NCBI GenBank assembly: GCA_947631115.1
Contig: CANRKB010000002.1
Coordinates: forward strand, 62,001-126,000
Length of the DNA: 64,000 bases
Direction of reading: 5' to 3'
Origin: an uncultured Clostridia bacterium
GTDB lineage: Bacteria > Bacillota > Clostridia > Oscillospirales > Ruminococcaceae
The notes beneath the pieces were generated by a model. It searched no databases and was not told the DNA's origin. It saw only the letters and a program-made list of their open reading frames with translations. The first letter of the stretch is position 1; the number at the start of each line of letters is the position of its first letter. Shown here piece by piece: positions 44,621-54,358 of the stretch. The position numbers were made by a program, and so were the translations under genes.

Positions 44621-44649
44621 TTGACAAATAAAATGATTGAATGTAAAAT
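44621..44649 (+). promoter_or_regulatory. Promoter of the arginine operon
   Basis: TTGACA at 44621-44626, 17 bases and TAAAAT at 44644-44649, 40 bases before argG. I saw no T-box leader. Confidence 0.78.
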
Positions 44650-44689
44650 TTAATATGTAAATATTTTTTATGTAAAGGAGATTTTCATT

Positions 44690-45916
44690 ATGGCAGAGCA
44701 GATAAAAAAAGTAGTTCTTGCATATTCGGGAGGACTTGATACGTCCATTATTATACCTTGGCTCAAGGAAACATATCCCGGGTGCGAGGTAATTTGCGTT
44801 GCGGGAAATGTCGGTCAGGACGCAGAGATAGAGGGTCTTGAAGAACGCGCAAAGAAAACAGGCGCTTCAAAGCTCTACATTGAGGACATTCAGGACGAAT
44901 TTGTAAACGACTTTGTATTCCCCACACTTAAAGCGGGCGCAAAGTATGAGGGTTATCTCCTCGGAACATCTTTCGCTCGTCCTCCCATTGCAAAGAGAAT
45001 TGTAGAAATAGCAAAGAAAGAGGGCGCGGACGCTATTTGCCACGGCTGTACGGGAAAAGGCAACGACCAAGTTCGTTTTGAGCTTACAATAAAGGCGCTT
45101 GCTCCCGAAATGAAGATAATTGCTCCCTGGAGAATTTGGGGCATAAAGTCTCGCGACCAGGAGATTGACTATGCCGAGGCGCATAATGTTCCCATCAAGA
45201 TCACGCGTGAAACTAACTACTCAAAGGACATGAACCTCTGGCACCTTTCGCACGAAGGTCTTGACCTTGAAGATCCCGCAAATGAGCCACAGTATAACAA
45301 AGAGGGATTTCTTGAACTCGGAGTTTCTCCCGAGCAGGCTCCCGACAAGCCCACTTATATAACCATTCATTTTGAAAAGGGTGTTCCTACTGCGCTTAAC
45401 GGAGAAGAAATGGACGGCGTAAAGCTTATCAAGGCTTTAAACAAGGTTGGCGGCGAAAACGGTATAGGTCTGTTTGACGTTGTCGAAAACAGACTTGTCG
45501 GAATGAAGTCAAGAGGCGTTTATGAAACTCCCGGCGGAACTATTCTCTATCACGCACATGAAGTTCTTGAAACAATCTGCCTTGACAAGGAAACGCAGCA
45601 CTATAAATACGGTCTTGCGCAGAAATATGCGGAGCTTGTTTATAACGGTCAGTGGTATACTCCCTTGCGCGAGGCTATGGACGCGTTTGTAAATAAGACG
45701 CAGGAGACAGTTACGGGCGATGTAAAGCTGAAGCTCTACAAGGGCAACATCATAAACGCGGGCGTTACTTCTCCGTATACACTTTACAGCGAGGACTTCG
45801 CTTCGTTCGGCGAGGACGATGTTTACAACCAGAAAGACAGCGCAGGATTTATAAACCTGTTCGGTCTGCCTATCAAGGTTAAAGCTCTGCTTGACGCCGA
45901 AAGAAACAAGAAATAA
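44690..45916 (+). CDS. argG: Argininosuccinate synthase
   Basis: The 408-residue enzyme has the N-type ATP pyrophosphatase motif [28 protein letters not shown] and the aspartate/citrulline-binding stretches of the family. It joins citrulline and aspartate using ATP. AAAGGAG lies 9 bases before the ATG. It is the first gene of the operon argG-orf-argH-argC-orf-argJ-argB-argD-orf-argF. Confidence 0.97.
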   Translation: MAEQIKKVVLAYSGGLDTSIIIPWLKETYPGCEVICVAGNVGQDAEIEGLEERAKKTGASKLYIEDIQDEFVNDFVFPTLKAGAKYEGYLLGTSFARPPIAKRIVEIAKKEGADAICHGCTGKGNDQVRFELTIKALAPEMKIIAPWRIWGIKSRDQEIDYAEAHNVPIKITRETNYSKDMNLWHLSHEGLDLEDPANEPQYNKEGFLELGVSPEQAPDKPTYITIHFEKGVPTALNGEEMDGVKLIKALNKVGGENGIGLFDVVENRLVGMKSRGVYETPGGTILYHAHEVLETICLDKETQHYKYGLAQKYAELVYNGQWYTPLREAMDAFVNKTQETVTGDVKLKLYKGNIINAGVTSPYTLYSEDFASFGEDDVYNQKDSAGFINLFGLPIKVKALLDAERNKK

Positions 45917-46617
45917 TGAGCGGATTTATGGTCTACTGGTCAAAGGAATACGTGTCGAAGGTCCAAAAGGCCGGCGACACCGGTCCTTTGAAAGTTGTGT
46001 ACGGCAGTCACCACACGATCATGCCGCACATAAAATCGGTCAAAGTCGGCGACATTATTTACCCCGTGGCGCTTGTAAACGGGACTTTGGCGGTTATGGC
46101 AAGACTTCCCGTTGAGAAAATAGAGTGTGCGTTTGAATACACCATACGCGAGCTTGGCAGAGCGTACAGCGCTCTTATTCCCAAGGACGCGGCGTATTAC
46201 TGGAGAGAAACGCGCGGCGAGTTTGTCGCAGTGTACCGTGACAACGGGTTTGTTACGAGAAAAAACACGTACATAAGTTTTCGCTACAGCGGAATTGAAA
46301 ACCCGAAAGAAAACCGTATTCCCGATGATATAACCCGAGAATACCGCGAATGGGAAATTCCCGAACCTCCGCATCTGTTTACGCAAGAACCAAAGACTTG
46401 TTGCGCGGAACAAGCGGCAAGCGGCGAACACGGCTCGGAAATATATCCGCGCGAGATACCGCTTGAAACGGCGAAAATCTTGCTTTTTGGCAATACAAAA
46501 GCGTCTTTGAAGCCGTTAAAGCTTGACAAAAACGGTCGTTTCTCCACCATGTCGCTTTCGGGATCTGTACGCAAAATGAGCGATGAAACGTTTGAAGTTT
46601 TTGAAAAGCTGTTTTAA
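45916..46617 (+). CDS. Unknown protein within the arg operon
   Basis: The 233-residue soluble protein starts with ATG overlapping the argG stop (TAATG). The N-terminal 150 residues read as a beta-rich domain (IYPVALVNGTLAVMARLPVEK), followed by a Pro-rich linker with a CC pair (PKTCCAEQ) and a C-terminal helical part. No family is recognised. Coupling to argG suggests cotranslation. It may have joined the operon for expression rather than for pathway function. Confidence 0.7.
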   Translation: MSGFMVYWSKEYVSKVQKAGDTGPLKVVYGSHHTIMPHIKSVKVGDIIYPVALVNGTLAVMARLPVEKIECAFEYTIRELGRAYSALIPKDAAYYWRETRGEFVAVYRDNGFVTRKNTYISFRYSGIENPKENRIPDDITREYREWEIPEPPHLFTQEPKTCCAEQAASGEHGSEIYPREIPLETAKILLFGNTKASLKPLKLDKNGRFSTMSLSGSVRKMSDETFEVFEKLF

Positions 46618-46686
46618 TATCATGCAAAGTGGTGAAAAACCGCTTTGCTGTTTAATAAGATAAATTCAACAGGAGTAACTTTTATT

Positions 46687-48072
46687 ATGGCAATGTGGGC
46701 AGGAAGATTTTCAAAAGAGGTTGACGAGGGCGTAAACGCTTTCAACTCTTCCATATCTTTTGACGCAAGAATGTACAGGCAGGATATTGCGGGTAGCATT
46801 GCTCACGCGACAATGCTCGGAGAACAGGGCGTTATAAGTATGAGCGACAGCCTTGAAATAATCGGCGGCTTAAAAGAAATTCTCGCTGATATAGACAGCG
46901 GAAAGCTTGTGTTCGACCCAAACGCGGAAGATATTCATATGTTTATAGAAGCTGAGCTTACAAAGCGCCTCGGCGACGTTGGAAAAAGGCTTCATACATC
47001 GCGTTCGAGAAACGACCAGGTAGCTCTTGACATTCGGCTTTATCTGCGCGACGAGATAAAGGAAATAAAAGAACTTCTTATAAAGCTTATTGAAACGTTA
47101 TGTAAACTGGCACAAGAAAACGCCGATACAATAATGCCGGGCTATACTCATCTTCAGCGCGCCCAGCCGATAACTTTCGGACATCATCTTATGGCGTATG
47201 CTCAAATGCTGTTAAGAGATATTGACAGGCTAAACGATACGGAAAAGCGAATGAACGTAAATCCTCTCGGAAGCTGCGCTCTCGCGGGGACGACATACAA
47301 TATCGACCGCTTTCGTACAACTTCCCTGCTCAAAATGAAAGAGCCTATGGAGAACTCGCTTGACGGTGTTTCGGACAGAGATTTCTGCATGGAGCTTGCG
47401 AATGCGCTTTCTATCTGCATGGTTCATCTTTCGAGATTTTCCGAGGAAATAATTTTGTGGTGCAGCTGGGAATTTAAGTTTATAGAACTTGACGACGCTT
47501 TTTCAACGGGTTCGAGCATAATGCCGCAGAAGAAAAATCCCGATGTTACGGAGCTTATCAGAGGAAAGACAGCGCGCGTAATTGGCGACAATATGACGCT
47601 GCTTACTATGATGAAAGGTCTGCCGCTTGCATATAACAAAGATATGCAGGAAGACAAAGAGGCGATCTTTGACGCCGTTGACAATATAAAGCTCTGTATT
47701 TCAACATTTACGCCCATGCTTGCGACAATGACCGTGCTTCGCAACAATATGCGAAAAGCCGCCGCAAAGGGCTTTATAAACGCAACGGACTGCGCGGATT
47801 ATCTCGTAAAAAAAGGTATGCCTTTCAGAACGGCTTATAAGATAACAGGCGGACTTGTAGCGCTTTGTATAAATAAAAACACTACGCTTGAAGAACTTCC
47901 GCTCGACGAATACAAGAAAGCAAGCGAGCTTTTCGACAGCGATGTATATGATGAGATAAATCTTGAAACCTGCGTTAAAGAGCGAAAGTCTTACGGCGGT
48001 CCTTCGCCCGAGAGCGTGTTAGCGCAGATAAAATCGGTAAAGAATAAACTTGAGGAGCTTAACAATGGTTAA
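46687..48072 (+). CDS. argH: Argininosuccinate lyase
   Basis: The 461-residue enzyme of the fumarase/aspartase superfamily has the signature GSSIMPQKKNPD, the catalytic THLQRAQPI region and SRNDQVALD. It splits argininosuccinate to arginine and fumarate. ATG 46687 (MAMWAGRFSKEV) is the usual N-terminus, with AGGAG 11 bases upstream. Between the unknown gene and argH lies a small hairpin (46624-46648) without a T-run. Confidence 0.97.
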   Translation: MAMWAGRFSKEVDEGVNAFNSSISFDARMYRQDIAGSIAHATMLGEQGVISMSDSLEIIGGLKEILADIDSGKLVFDPNAEDIHMFIEAELTKRLGDVGKRLHTSRSRNDQVALDIRLYLRDEIKEIKELLIKLIETLCKLAQENADTIMPGYTHLQRAQPITFGHHLMAYAQMLLRDIDRLNDTEKRMNVNPLGSCALAGTTYNIDRFRTTSLLKMKEPMENSLDGVSDRDFCMELANALSICMVHLSRFSEEIILWCSWEFKFIELDDAFSTGSSIMPQKKNPDVTELIRGKTARVIGDNMTLLTMMKGLPLAYNKDMQEDKEAIFDAVDNIKLCISTFTPMLATMTVLRNNMRKAAAKGFINATDCADYLVKKGMPFRTAYKITGGLVALCINKNTTLEELPLDEYKKASELFDSDVYDEINLETCVKERKSYGGPSPESVLAQIKSVKNKLEELNNG

Positions 48073-49003
48073 GGTTTATATTGACGGGCAGGAAGGCACT
48101 ACGGGGATTAAAATCCTCGAAAGGTTTGAAGGCAGAAATGATATTGAACTGCTGAAAATCGACGATGACAAGCGCAAGGACAACGACGAGCGCAAAAAGA
48201 TGATAAACTCCGCAGATTTTACGTTTTTATGTCTGCCTGACGCAGCGGCAAAAGAGGCTGTCGCAATGGCGGGAGATAAAGTGAGGATAATAGACGCTTC
48301 TACCGCGCATAGGACAAATCCCGACTGGGCGTATGGATTTCCCGAGCTTGGCGCGGATTTCAGGGATAAGATAAAAGACAGCAGCAGAACGGCTGTTCCC
48401 GGATGTTATGCGAGCGGATTTATCTCAATGGTCTATCCGCTCATAAAGCTCGGTATCATGCCCGAAGATTATCCCGTTGTATGCCATGCGGTTTCGGGAT
48501 ACAGCGGCGCGGGAAAGAAAGCTATCGCGGTTTACGAGGGTGAAAACCGTCCTGCGGAATATGACAGTCCGCGCCAGTATGCGCTTTCGCAGCAGCACAA
48601 GCATCTTCCCGAAATGCAGAAGATATGCGGGCTTTTAGATGCGCCTATATTTAACCCGCTTGTTTGCGATTATTTTTCGGGAATGGTAGTGACTGTTCCG
48701 ATATTTACAAAACTTCTTACAAAAAAATATACGGCTGCTGACATAAGAAATGCTCTTTCGGAATTTTACGATAAGAACGGTTCTTATTTTGTAAAGGTAA
48801 TGCCCGAAGGCGAACCCGAGGACGGATTTATCGGCGCTAATAACATAAGCGGAACAAACAATATGCAGATATTCGTAAACGGAAACGACGAGCGGCTCGT
48901 TCTCTGTTCGCGGCTCGACAATCTCGGAAAGGGCGCTTCCGGCGCGGCGGTTCAGTGTCTGAATATAATGATGGGAATTGACGAAAAAACAGGTTTAGTT
49001 TAA
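48065..49003 (+). CDS. argC: N-acetyl-gamma-glutamyl-phosphate reductase, short type
   Basis: The 312-residue enzyme begins VYIDGQEGTTG, with the active-site Cys in VPGCYASGF and VSGYSGAGKK. The length and the N-terminal GQEGTTG mark the short form of ArgC. It makes N-acetylglutamate semialdehyde with NADPH. ATG 48065 overlaps argH by 8 bases, with GAGGAG upstream. Confidence 0.95.
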   Translation: MVKVYIDGQEGTTGIKILERFEGRNDIELLKIDDDKRKDNDERKKMINSADFTFLCLPDAAAKEAVAMAGDKVRIIDASTAHRTNPDWAYGFPELGADFRDKIKDSSRTAVPGCYASGFISMVYPLIKLGIMPEDYPVVCHAVSGYSGAGKKAIAVYEGENRPAEYDSPRQYALSQQHKHLPEMQKICGLLDAPIFNPLVCDYFSGMVVTVPIFTKLLTKKYTAADIRNALSEFYDKNGSYFVKVMPEGEPEDGFIGANNISGTNNMQIFVNGNDERLVLCSRLDNLGKGASGAAVQCLNIMMGIDEKTGLV

Positions 49004-49058
49004 ATCGGTCTTTATAAGTAAAAGCGCTTATCGGCATGATTGAAATTGAGGGTTATTT

Positions 49059-49514
49059 ATGTATTATAAAGAAATCAGGGTCTGGGTACCTGACGAAGAA
49101 GTTCTGAATATAAAATTTCTTAAACACGATAAATTTTTTGTTCTTAATTATCTGAACAAGCCGTATATAATTACAGCCGAAGTTTCGGAAACTAAAAATT
49201 TTATCGGCTTCGGAGCAGACGGGAATATTTTTCTTCTTGACAGAGAAAGAAACCGCGTTGATTATGCGTCAAGCTCGCTTGCTGTTTTCGGAAGGCAGCT
49301 AAAACATTATCGCGATTATATTGCCGAGTCGGATGATAAAGAAGCTGAAATTAAAGAAGATCCTAAAAACACAGAAAATGACGAAGCGGAAAATTCAACC
49401 GACAAGTTAAAAAAATTAGAAGAACAAATAAAAAAGCTCGACAAAAACGCTTTTACGGATGATAATAATTTCTGGTCGGAAGTTATGAGCGGGCTTAAAG
49501 CAAACGAAAACTGA
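49059..49514 (+). CDS. Unknown protein, possible SUKH-like fold, in the arg operon
   Basis: The 151-residue protein has an N-terminal domain of about 90 residues where IGFGADGNIFLLDRERNRV and SSLAVFGRQLKHY resemble the core of SUKH-type immunity and regulatory proteins. A C-terminal acidic coiled coil (KLKKLEEQIKKLD) follows. SUKH proteins act as toxin immunity proteins or as general binding modules. No toxin is seen here. GAGGG precedes the ATG. The fold assignment is a visual guess. Confidence 0.55.
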   Translation: MYYKEIRVWVPDEEVLNIKFLKHDKFFVLNYLNKPYIITAEVSETKNFIGFGADGNIFLLDRERNRVDYASSSLAVFGRQLKHYRDYIAESDDKEAEIKEDPKNTENDEAENSTDKLKKLEEQIKKLDKNAFTDDNNFWSEVMSGLKANEN

Positions 49515-49534
49515 TATAATATAAGAGGTTTAAA

Positions 49535-50770
49535 ATGGTTAAATTCGAGGGATTTAATTTTATTGACGGCGGCGTTTGCGCCGCTAAGGGATTTACCGCA
49601 TCGGGCGTTATTGCTGGAATTAAAGCGGGAAACACAACAAAACGCGACCTTGCTCTTATTAAATGCTCTGTAAGGTGCAGAACGGCGGCAATGTTTACAA
49701 AAAACAAAGTTAAGGGAGCGCCTATTCTTGTCTGCAAGGAACATCTTAAAGACGGCTACGCACAAGCGATCATTGTAAACAGCGGAAACGCCAACACCTG
49801 CAACGACAACGGTATTGAAATTGCTGAAGAAATGTGCAGTCTTGCGGCGGAAGCTCTTGAACTTAAAAAAGAAGATATACTTGTAGGTTCTACGGGAGTT
49901 ATTGGTCAGAAGCTGAGTATTGATCCTATAAGGAATGTAATTGCCGAGCTTACGGGTTCACTAAGCGAAAAAGGAAGTTCTCTTGCCTGCGAAGCAATAA
50001 TGACAACGGATACGCGCAAGAAAGAATTTGCGGTTGAATTTGAGCTTGACGGAAAGAAATGTCATGTCGGAGGAATTTCCAAAGGCAGCGGAATGATAAA
50101 TCCGAATATGGCGACAATGCTCGCGTTTATTACCACTGATGTAAAAATAAACGGCGAGCTTCTTGAAAAGGCATTGAGGAAAGTCTGCGCATTGACATAT
50201 AATATGGTCAGCGTTGACGGCGACACTTCAACAAACGATTCGCTCATACTTATGTCGTCGGGGCTTGCGGCAAATAGTGAGATAATTTGCGAGGACGAAA
50301 ACTACGAGAAGTTTGTAAACGCTCTATACGCGGTGATGATGAACCTCGCAAGAGAAACCGCGCGCGACGGAGAGGGCGCTACAAAGCTTATTGAATGTAT
50401 AGTAAGCGGCGCTCCGAATGAGGAAACGGCGAAAATAGTAGCAAAGTCCGTTATTTCTTCGAGCCTTGTAAAAGCGGCGTTGTTTGCGGCTGACGCAAAC
50501 TGGGGACGTATACTCTGCGCTATAGGTTATGCCGACGCGGAATTTGACATAAATAAAACCGACGTTGAACTTGCGAGCGAAAAGGGAAAAATTCCCGTAT
50601 GCAAAAACGGAGCGGGCGTTGACTTCTCGGAAGATATAGCAAAGGAAATACTTTCCGAGGAAGAAATAAAGATCATAGTTTCTCTTAACAGCGGCGACGG
50701 AAATGCGATAGCATGGGGCTGTGATCTTACGTTCGATTATGTAAAAATAAACGCTGAATACAGAACTTAA
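49535..50770 (+). CDS. argJ: Bifunctional ornithine acetyltransferase/N-acetylglutamate synthase
   Basis: The 411-residue enzyme self-cleaves before a Thr; here the site is in NPNMATMLAFI. Other family motifs are AAMFTKNKVKGAP, SVDGDTSTND and SGDGNAIAWGCD near the end. ArgJ recycles the acetyl group from acetylornithine to glutamate. If bifunctional it also makes N-acetylglutamate, which would explain why no argA is needed. GAGG is upstream. Confidence 0.95.
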   Translation: MVKFEGFNFIDGGVCAAKGFTASGVIAGIKAGNTTKRDLALIKCSVRCRTAAMFTKNKVKGAPILVCKEHLKDGYAQAIIVNSGNANTCNDNGIEIAEEMCSLAAEALELKKEDILVGSTGVIGQKLSIDPIRNVIAELTGSLSEKGSSLACEAIMTTDTRKKEFAVEFELDGKKCHVGGISKGSGMINPNMATMLAFITTDVKINGELLEKALRKVCALTYNMVSVDGDTSTNDSLILMSSGLAANSEIICEDENYEKFVNALYAVMMNLARETARDGEGATKLIECIVSGAPNEETAKIVAKSVISSSLVKAALFAADANWGRILCAIGYADAEFDINKTDVELASEKGKIPVCKNGAGVDFSEDIAKEILSEEEIKIIVSLNSGDGNAIAWGCDLTFDYVKINAEYRT

Positions 50771-50836
50771 TTAAGCTGATAAATTATTTTAAAATCGGGC
50801 TTTACAGTCCGCGTAATAAGAGGGGAAATTTTAAAA

Positions 50837-51691
50837 ATGGAAATTGATTATGATATTCGGGCAAACGTAATGGTAGAGGCTCTCCCCTACCTGCAGAAAT
50901 ACAACAACAAGGTCGTTGTAGTAAAATACGGCGGAAACGCCATGACAAACGACAGACTCAAACAAGCCGTAATGCAGGATATTGTTCTGCTTTCGCTTGT
51001 AGGAATAAAAGTTGTTCTGGTACATGGCGGCGGACCCGAAATAAACGATATGCTCAAAAAGATCGGAAAAGAAAGCAAGTTTGTAAACGGTCTGCGTTAT
51101 ACTGACGAAGAAACTATAGACATTGTTCAGATGGTTCTTGCGGGAAAGGTAAACAAAGACCTTGTGTCAATGCTTGAAAGTCACGATGGCAAAGCGATAG
51201 GTCTTTGCGGACTTGACGGAAATATGATCGAAGCAAAAATGCTCGACGAAAATTTAGGATATGTCGGCGAAATAACAGACGTCCACCCCGAAATAATTCA
51301 AAACGCGCTCGACAACGGTTATATCCCCGTTATCTCAACTATAGGGCGCGGCAAGGACGGAACTGTATACAACATAAACGCCGATACAGCCGCGGCGAGA
51401 ATTGCCGCGGAAATGAAAGCTCCGAGCCTTATACTGCTTACAGACATAAAAGGTCTTTTAGAGGACAAGGACGACGAAAACACGATAATCAGAACTGTCG
51501 GAGTAAGCGAAGTTCCGTATCTTAAAAAACAGGGTATTATTTCGGGAGGAATGATACCGAAAATAGAGTGCTGCGTCGAGGCAGTCCGCAGAGGCGTTAA
51601 ACAGGCGAACATAATCGACGGAAGAATACCGCACTCCATTCTTATTGAGCTTTTGACGGATATAGGCGCGGGAACGATGATAGTTGCATGA
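50837..51691 (+). CDS. argB: Acetylglutamate kinase
   Basis: The 284-residue amino-acid kinase has VVVKYGGNAM, LVHGGGPEINDML, GLCGLDGN and GGMIPKIECCVEAV. It phosphorylates N-acetylglutamate and in many bacteria is feedback-inhibited by arginine. AGGGGA is about 10 bases before the ATG. The 66-base gap from argJ holds a short hairpin-free AT-rich stretch. Confidence 0.96.
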   Translation: MEIDYDIRANVMVEALPYLQKYNNKVVVVKYGGNAMTNDRLKQAVMQDIVLLSLVGIKVVLVHGGGPEINDMLKKIGKESKFVNGLRYTDEETIDIVQMVLAGKVNKDLVSMLESHDGKAIGLCGLDGNMIEAKMLDENLGYVGEITDVHPEIIQNALDNGYIPVISTIGRGKDGTVYNINADTAAARIAAEMKAPSLILLTDIKGLLEDKDDENTIIRTVGVSEVPYLKKQGIISGGMIPKIECCVEAVRRGVKQANIIDGRIPHSILIELLTDIGAGTMIVA

Positions 51692-51701
51692 GAGGTTTGA
51701 A

Positions 51702-52865
51702 ATGAGTACGATTGAACAATTTAACAAATATGTTATGCAGTCTTACGGCAGATATGATCTTGTTCTGGATAACGGCGAAAAGGTCGTTTCTGCCGATGAG
51801 GACGGAAAAAGGTATATTGACTTCGGTTCGGGGATAGGAGTAAATTCCTTGGGATATTGCAACGACAAATGGGTAGAAGCAATATGCGCACAGGCAAAAA
51901 AGCTCCAGCATACCTCAAACTATTACTACACGAAAATTCAGGCTGACTTTGCAAAGGCGCTCTGTGAAACGGCAGGATATACGAATATGTTCTTCGGAAA
52001 TTCGGGAGCTGAAGCAAACGAATGTGCGATAAAAATTGCAAGGAAGTACAGCTTTGATAAATACGGAAAAGGCCGCCACAATATAATAACGCTGAAGAAT
52101 TCGTTTCACGGCAGAACTTTAGCGACAATATCCGCAACGGGACAGGACGTTTTCCACAACTACTTCTTCCCTTTTGTCGAGGGATTTATAAACGTTGAAG
52201 CGAACAACATCTCGGATTTGCGCAAGAAACTCGACGACACGGTCTGCGCGGTAATGTTTGAATATGTTCAGGGCGAGGGCGGAGTTATAAAGCTCGAACA
52301 GGATTTTGTAGACGAGATATTCAAGCTCTGCGAAGAAAAGGACGTTATAACCATTGCGGACGAGGTACAAACAGGCGTAGGAAGAACGGGAAAATTCCTA
52401 TGCGGAGATAATTTCGGTCATAAGGCTGACCTAACGACGCTTGCTAAAGGGCTTGCGGGAGGAGTTCCGATAGGAGTTTGTCTTTCGGGAGATAAATGCG
52501 CAAAGGTTCTTACCCCGGGAACTCACGCGTCTACTTTCGGCGGAAATCCCATAGTTTGCGCGGGTGGACTTGCAGTTTTGGATACCGTAAATTCAAACGG
52601 ATTTCTTGACGAAGTCAATAAAAAGGGAGAATATTTCCGCGAGAAGCTGAAAGCGCTTTCCGAAGTCGTTTCCGTTTCGGGAATAGGTCTTATGATAGGC
52701 ATTGAACTAAAATCAAAAGACGCGCACGACGTAGCGAAAGCGGCTCTCGACAACGGACTTTTGGTGCTTACCGCAAAAGAAAAATTGAGACTTCTTCCCC
52801 CTCTTACAATATCATATGAAGAAATTGACGAGGGAATGGAAATACTTGAAAAGATCTTAAAGTGA
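51702..52865 (+). CDS. argD: Acetylornithine aminotransferase
   Basis: The 387-residue class III PLP aminotransferase has GIGVNSLGYC, FFGNSGAEANECAIK, ADEVQTGVGRTG and the PLP Lys in TTLAKGLAGGVPIG. It converts N-acetylglutamate semialdehyde to N-acetylornithine. ATG 51702 has GAGAGG upstream; the argB stop is 11 bases before it. Confidence 0.95.
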   Translation: MSTIEQFNKYVMQSYGRYDLVLDNGEKVVSADEDGKRYIDFGSGIGVNSLGYCNDKWVEAICAQAKKLQHTSNYYYTKIQADFAKALCETAGYTNMFFGNSGAEANECAIKIARKYSFDKYGKGRHNIITLKNSFHGRTLATISATGQDVFHNYFFPFVEGFINVEANNISDLRKKLDDTVCAVMFEYVQGEGGVIKLEQDFVDEIFKLCEEKDVITIADEVQTGVGRTGKFLCGDNFGHKADLTTLAKGLAGGVPIGVCLSGDKCAKVLTPGTHASTFGGNPIVCAGGLAVLDTVNSNGFLDEVNKKGEYFREKLKALSEVVSVSGIGLMIGIELKSKDAHDVAKAALDNGLLVLTAKEKLRLLPPLTISYEEIDEGMEILEKILK

Positions 52866-52878
52866 GAAAGGAGCAAAA

Positions 52879-53277
52879 ATGAAAAGAGTAACTCAGATAG
52901 TTTCGGTCTTAAGTCTTCTGATAGCTGCGGTGGCTTTGATCTTTAATTTTCAGGTGCTTTTCGGAAGAAGCTATTTTATCAGATTTGCAATTTTTTCAAC
53001 AATACGAAGCGGCGACATGATGGGCTTTTTAGGAAATCTCCTGGGGCTTATCCTTACTTCTTTAGCATTCGCGGCAATGGGAATTTACGGCGTTATGCTG
53101 ACGATTTTTAACAAGGAAAAGGCAAGAAAACCCGCTCTTATATCGGGAATATGCGTAACGCTTCTCGCGCTTGTTTCGCTGTTCTTCAGCTTTCACAACA
53201 ATTTCAACATAGGCGATATTCTTATAGTCCTCTTCCCTGCTGCGTTTACATTTTGCGTGATAGAAACGGCAAAATAA
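52879..53277 (+). CDS. Four-helix membrane protein, unknown, in the arg operon
   Basis: The 132-residue very hydrophobic protein has four predicted helices (about 5-27, 47-75, 85-105 and 110-130) and short loops, with a basic stretch NKEKARKPA before helix 3. AAAGGAG precedes the ATG, 13 bases after argD. I recognise no family. It could be a small transporter or regulator of the membrane, or a passenger of the operon. Confidence 0.7.
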   Translation: MKRVTQIVSVLSLLIAAVALIFNFQVLFGRSYFIRFAIFSTIRSGDMMGFLGNLLGLILTSLAFAAMGIYGVMLTIFNKEKARKPALISGICVTLLALVSLFFSFHNNFNIGDILIVLFPAAFTFCVIETAK

Positions 53278-53304
53278 ATAATAAAACTGAAAGGATTTTT
53301 TATA

Positions 53305-54216
53305 ATGAAACATTTATTGAAACTGCTCGATCTGAGTACTGAGGAGATAATTGACATACTTAATCTCGCGGATCAGCTCAAATACGAGCAAAAGCACGGT
53401 ATCCCTCACAACATTTTAAAGGGCATGACGCTGGGAATGATTTTCCAAAAGGCTTCTACAAGAACTCGCGTTTCCTTTGAAACGGGAATGTATCAGCTCG
53501 GCGGAAACGCGCTGTTCCTTTCTTCAAAGGAGCTTCAGATAGGGCGCGGAGAGCCTGTTCAGGACACTGCCCGCGTTCTCTCGCGCTATCTGAACGGAAT
53601 TATGATAAGAACGTTTGAACAGTCCGAGGTGGAAAATCTCGCGGAATTTGGTTCTATTCCCATAATAAACGGACTGACGGATTTTTGTCATCCCTGCCAG
53701 GTGCTTGCTGATTTACAGACGATACGCGAATACAAAAACAAGCTTGAAGGTCTGAACTTCTGCTATATAGGCGACGGAAACAATATGGCAAACTCTCTGA
53801 CGGTAGGTTGTCTTAAAGTTGGAATGAATGTTACACTCGCCTGCCCCGAGGGTTATTATCCCGACGAAAAGGTACTTGATTTTACAAGGGATTATGAAAA
53901 CTTCAAGATCGTAAACAGTCCTGTAGAGGCTGCCGCTGACGCGGACGTACTTTATACGGACGTATGGGCGTCTATGGGAATGGAAGACGAGGTAGAAAAG
54001 CGCAGGATTGCGTTTAAGGGCTATCAGATAAACGATGATGTTATGGCTTCGGCAAAATCCGACGCAATAGTTATGCACTGCCTGCCCGCACACCGTGAAG
54101 AAGAAATAACCTCTAAGGTATTTGAACAGCACGCAAAGGAGATCTTTGACGAGGCTGAAAACCGTCTGCACGCACAAAAAGCCGTTATGGTAAGGCTTAT
54201 GGCGAATGAGGGATAA
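53305..54216 (+). CDS. argF: Ornithine carbamoyltransferase
   Basis: The 303-residue enzyme has the carbamoyl phosphate motif KASTRTRVSFE, HPCQVLADL, and the ornithine-binding Cys in MHCLPAHR. The family also includes aspartate and putrescine carbamoyltransferases, but HCLPAHR and the arg context fix ornithine. It makes citrulline, the ArgG substrate, and closes the operon before a strong terminator. Confidence 0.95.
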   Translation: MKHLLKLLDLSTEEIIDILNLADQLKYEQKHGIPHNILKGMTLGMIFQKASTRTRVSFETGMYQLGGNALFLSSKELQIGRGEPVQDTARVLSRYLNGIMIRTFEQSEVENLAEFGSIPIINGLTDFCHPCQVLADLQTIREYKNKLEGLNFCYIGDGNNMANSLTVGCLKVGMNVTLACPEGYYPDEKVLDFTRDYENFKIVNSPVEAAADADVLYTDVWASMGMEDEVEKRRIAFKGYQINDDVMASAKSDAIVMHCLPAHREEEITSKVFEQHAKEIFDEAENRLHAQKAVMVRLMANEG

Positions 54217-54322
54217 TAGCGGACGTATTCAGAATTTTAAAGCAGTTGAACTTGATAAATTAAAATAACGGGCTATATTTATAATCAGCTCAATAAATTT
54301 TTTATGTATTTCAGATATTTAT

Positions 54323-54358
54323 ATCACCGAACGAATTTTTGTTCGGTGATTTTTTTTA
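54323..54358 (+). terminator. Terminator of the arg operon
   Basis: ATCACCGAAC (54323-54332) pairs perfectly with GTTCGGTGAT (54341-54350) and is followed by TTTTTTT. The T-run contains the stop codon region of a small minus-strand gene. Confidence 0.92.

Noticed and set aside
44452-44689. T-box or other riboswitch before the arg operon
   Set aside because: The leader after the argG promoter is only about 35 bases and shows no T-box or aptamer motif.
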